The translations under genes and the position numbers were made by a program. Source: Aptenodytes patagonicus (taxonomy: Eukaryota > Chordata > Aves > Sphenisciformes > Spheniscidae). From it: a DNA stretch of 64,000 bases. Location: positions 39,522,151 through 39,586,150 of the forward strand of contig NC_134949.1 of the NCBI RefSeq assembly GCF_965638725.1, in the 5' to 3' direction. Below the pieces are notes generated by a model, which saw nothing but the letters and a program-made list of their open reading frames with translations, did not search any database and was not told the DNA's origin. This document shows positions 61,601-64,000 of the stretch, one piece after another; position 1 is the stretch's first letter, and every line of letters starts with the position of its first letter.

Positions 61601-62050
61601 GAGGAGCAACAAAGGTTGACATTGGAAGGGACCTCTGGAGGTCATCTTGTCCAACCCTCCTACTCAAGCAGGGCCACCTAGAGCCAGTTGCCCAGGGTTG
61701 TGTCCAGTGAGGTTTTGAATATCTCCAAAGATGGGACTCCACAACCTCTCTGGGCAACCTGTGCCAACGTCTGGTCACCCTCACAGTAAAAAACTCTCTT
61801 ACTGTGTTCAGATGGAATTTCACGCATTTTAATTTGTGCCTATTGCCTCTTGTCCTGTCACTGGGCACTACTGAGAGGAGCCTGGCTCTCTTCTTTACTC
61901 CACCCCCCTCAGGTATTTTTACACATTGATAAGATCTCCCTGACCCTTCTCTTCTCCAGGCTGAACAGTCCCAACTGTCACTGCCTCTCCTCAGATGAAA
62001 GATGCTCCAGTCCCTTAATTATCTCTGCGGCCCTCCACCAGTGCCACATA
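61600..62050 (-). mobile_element. CR1 LINE 3' end, reverse orientation
   Basis: Read on plus, the blocks 'ttggaagggacctctggagg', 'catcttgtccaaccctcc', 'ctctgggcaacctgtgcca' and 'ttctccaggctgaacagtcc' are the standard reverse-complement view of a CR1 3' end. This is the best-preserved CR1 in the window by eye. It is 5'-truncated near 62050. The terminal 'attctatg' tandem units are missing, and a perfect 9-bp inverted repeat sits at the 3' boundary (61593-61615). Confidence 0.92.
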
Positions 62051-63842
62051 TCCGCCACACTCAGAATTTTTTCACTCTATGCCTTAGACAAACTTCATAA
62101 AAATTTTAAGGCATTAAGTAAAGCAGAAATCAGACTCAAACCTAGATGAAGAAGACAAACCAAACAAAAAAAACCCAAAACCAAACCAAACCCAATTACA
62201 TTTCCTCTGGGCATTTGCATCTCTCTGCACTTTATGAGTAACATCTTTTGAGTAAGCCTCAAATGTGAATTCCTATAAAACATACTGTTAATCTCCTCTC
62301 ATCTTCAAGAAATGGCACAGGCTGGTTCAAGTGGTGGATCTCCCTGTGCTACTGGCCTGGTTCTGTGTTTTCATTTGGTGACAGATGGCTGACGATTGTC
62401 TGTCAAGCTAGTTTTACTTCAGCGATCTGATAGGAAGGTCTCAGCACATTCAGTTTATTCAGAGACAGATTACAGAGTATACTCAGGGTCCAGTTTGAAA
62501 TCACCAAGGTACTAAAACTAAAATTTTCCCTCTGTGCACAGAAAATAGACAAGAGTTTAAGTTTTCAAAGTAGTAGTAATTTTTATGGCCAACGATTAGC
62601 TATCTTGAAAGAATGCTCCGCACTCCCTGAATATCTTCAAATGTCTCCAGCTATATAATTAAAATTAGTAATCACTTCGTGGCTAGACAAGGAGCTGAAT
62701 TTGACATAAAACCTTTATGTATATAGCCTTTACCAGTCACATTCTTGTAGTCTGATGGGTAGACCACTATTTGAGAAAAAAGAAAGAGATATGAAAAAGT
62801 GTTTGAGCATATTCACATCATTCCCATCAACCAGTCAAGTGATCTCACTTAACGACAGTGATTCAGTCCCCAAACTCTTTAGAAAACATTGGTCTGCTAC
62901 CACCAAGCTCACACTAGGAAATCCCTGTACAGCGGTATTACTGCAGAGTGTACAGATGTGCTCAGCAATAACAGACAGCTCAGCTTGCCCACGTAGGCAG
63001 GCAGCTATTCCAAACTCTTCGCTTTCTCTCGTGACATAGAGGAGTGTTCCAGAGTCTGTGACCTGCTTTCTTCTGTAATTTCATCATGGCTTTATAAAAA
63101 GGTTGTACTAAAATTATGAAAGGAAAAAGCAAACCGGATGGAAACATGGGCCCGGTTCTGGGGGAGGAGGATGCCCGCAGCTGCTAGGCTGGTAGAAGTG
63201 GGTCAGTTTGCATGGCACCACTCTTATACTGAAAAGCTTCTCTCTCCTTCTACCTTTGTGCACCATTTTTCAGTTTTCTCTCTCCCCCTGAGTTTTTTTA
63301 CCCTTCTTGCTCGCTTCTCTTTTCAAATCTAATTTTTAAAGGTTTTTCCCCTCTGTTTTCTTAACCCAGGGCATCTTGGCAATGCCAACACAGGGTGCCT
63401 GTACAGCTCTATGAGTAACATCTGCTGGGAGCTGGGCTAGAAGATTGTGAAGCTGCAGAAACTACAGCGTCCATCCCGGAAAGATTTCTTGGTGTTGGAA
63501 AAAGAAAGTTTTTTAAGACATGAATTGAGCAGACCGCTCAGAGGTGGCTATGCCACTGATGTAAAGTCCTGTGAGAAACAAATTTTGAAATGTAATTTAA
63601 AATAGTAATGAAATAGAATTTCTGGACAATATTCAGAAACTACAGTGATAAGTTAGGACATACAGAGGTATAAGTGACCTAACCAGATGCTGGTGAACGA
63701 TACCGGCATTGAATCTTTCAGCTGGCATGGCCATGTTAACGGCAGGCAGCAAAACAAACTACATTAAGAAAAATTATTATAGTTGATCTTTATTGGCAAG
63801 AATAGTCTTTCATTTAAAAAAGAAAAAAACTATGTAGGAAAT
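62051..63842. other. Non-coding DNA, right edge
   Basis: No exon or recognised repeat was seen apart from a short (AAACC)n-like A/C-rich stretch at about 62157-62190, which is probably a microsatellite tail. IL22 would be expected at or beyond this side. Confidence 0.45.
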
Positions 63843-64000
63843 GTTTGCTTGCAGTGTATTTCCATAGTTGGACTGACTGCCGCAGAATGGCTGCGACCTT
63901 CACTCTCCAACGGTAGCGCCAGAGAATAAAAGCGAGGGAAGCAACAGCGCAGTAGGCAACAAGATGATGTTCCAGAACATTTTTCCATTGGAGGTGCCAT
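63843..64000 (-). other. Unidentified CpG-richer segment cut by the window edge
   Basis: The last 158 bp are richer in CpG than the neighbourhood. On the minus strand two frames stay open from the window edge for over 50 codons; one begins with an in-frame ATG at the very edge. I do not recognise the product, and it is not IL22-like. It could be a transposon fragment, an exon part or chance. Confidence 0.25.

Noticed and set aside
62755-63039. 94-codon plus-strand frame considered as a cytokine exon near the expected IL22 position
   Set aside because: Wrong strand for the cluster and no resemblance to IL-22 helices.

Overview
The window is vertebrate nuclear DNA, almost certainly from a bird. 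It is intron-rich and AT-rich. It carries several CR1 LINE fragments, which are the dominant avian retroposons, and one solo LTR of a widespread avian endogenous retrovirus family. Its interferon-gamma matches the avian form, with exon 1 beginning MTCQTY and the protein ending RRCKC. The species cannot be fixed from sequence alone; the protein differs enough from chicken, as I remember it, to suggest a non-galliform bird.

The window is part of the conserved IFNG-IL26-IL22-MDM1 class II cytokine cluster. Two complete genes can be assembled exon by exon, both on the minus strand. IFNG has four coding exons between 26688 and 23157 and encodes 165 aa. IL26 has five coding exons between 57900 and 51258 and encodes 170 aa. 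All introns in both genes are phase 0 with GT-AG borders, as expected for this family. IL22 should lie upstream of IL26, to the right, and I do not find it before the window ends.

Layout: 1-22300 has no recognisable gene; it holds a CR1 fragment near 19.0-19.8 kb, a strand-skewed pyrimidine-rich block near 9.6-10.9 kb and an uninterrupted 250-bp pyrimidine tract at 21061-21310. From 22.3 to 27.1 kb lies IFNG with its AU-rich 3'UTR, TATA box and proximal promoter. From 27 to 50.6 kb is the IFNG-IL26 spacer, with CR1 copies (28.7, 37.5-38.2, 38.7-39.6 and 43.7 kb), two MIR-like SINE relics, a GC-richer patch with a full CRE (40.5 kb) and a solo LTR with intact 5-bp target duplication (46.8-47.4 kb). 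From 50.6 to 58.2 kb lies IL26, with a MIR relic in intron 1 and a strong CpG island inside the 4.2-kb intron 3. From 58.2 to 64 kb is IL26 upstream DNA with a minus-strand CR1 3' end at 61.6-62.05 kb.

The two genes encode secreted helical cytokines of type 1/type 17 lymphocyte immunity: IFN-gamma activates macrophages, and IL-26 is a cationic cytokine of the IL-10 family. The most interesting unexplained feature is the intragenic CpG island in IL26. The LTR and the CRE patch are also candidate regulatory elements of the cluster. No prokaryotic-style system, CRISPR array, tRNA or rRNA was seen.
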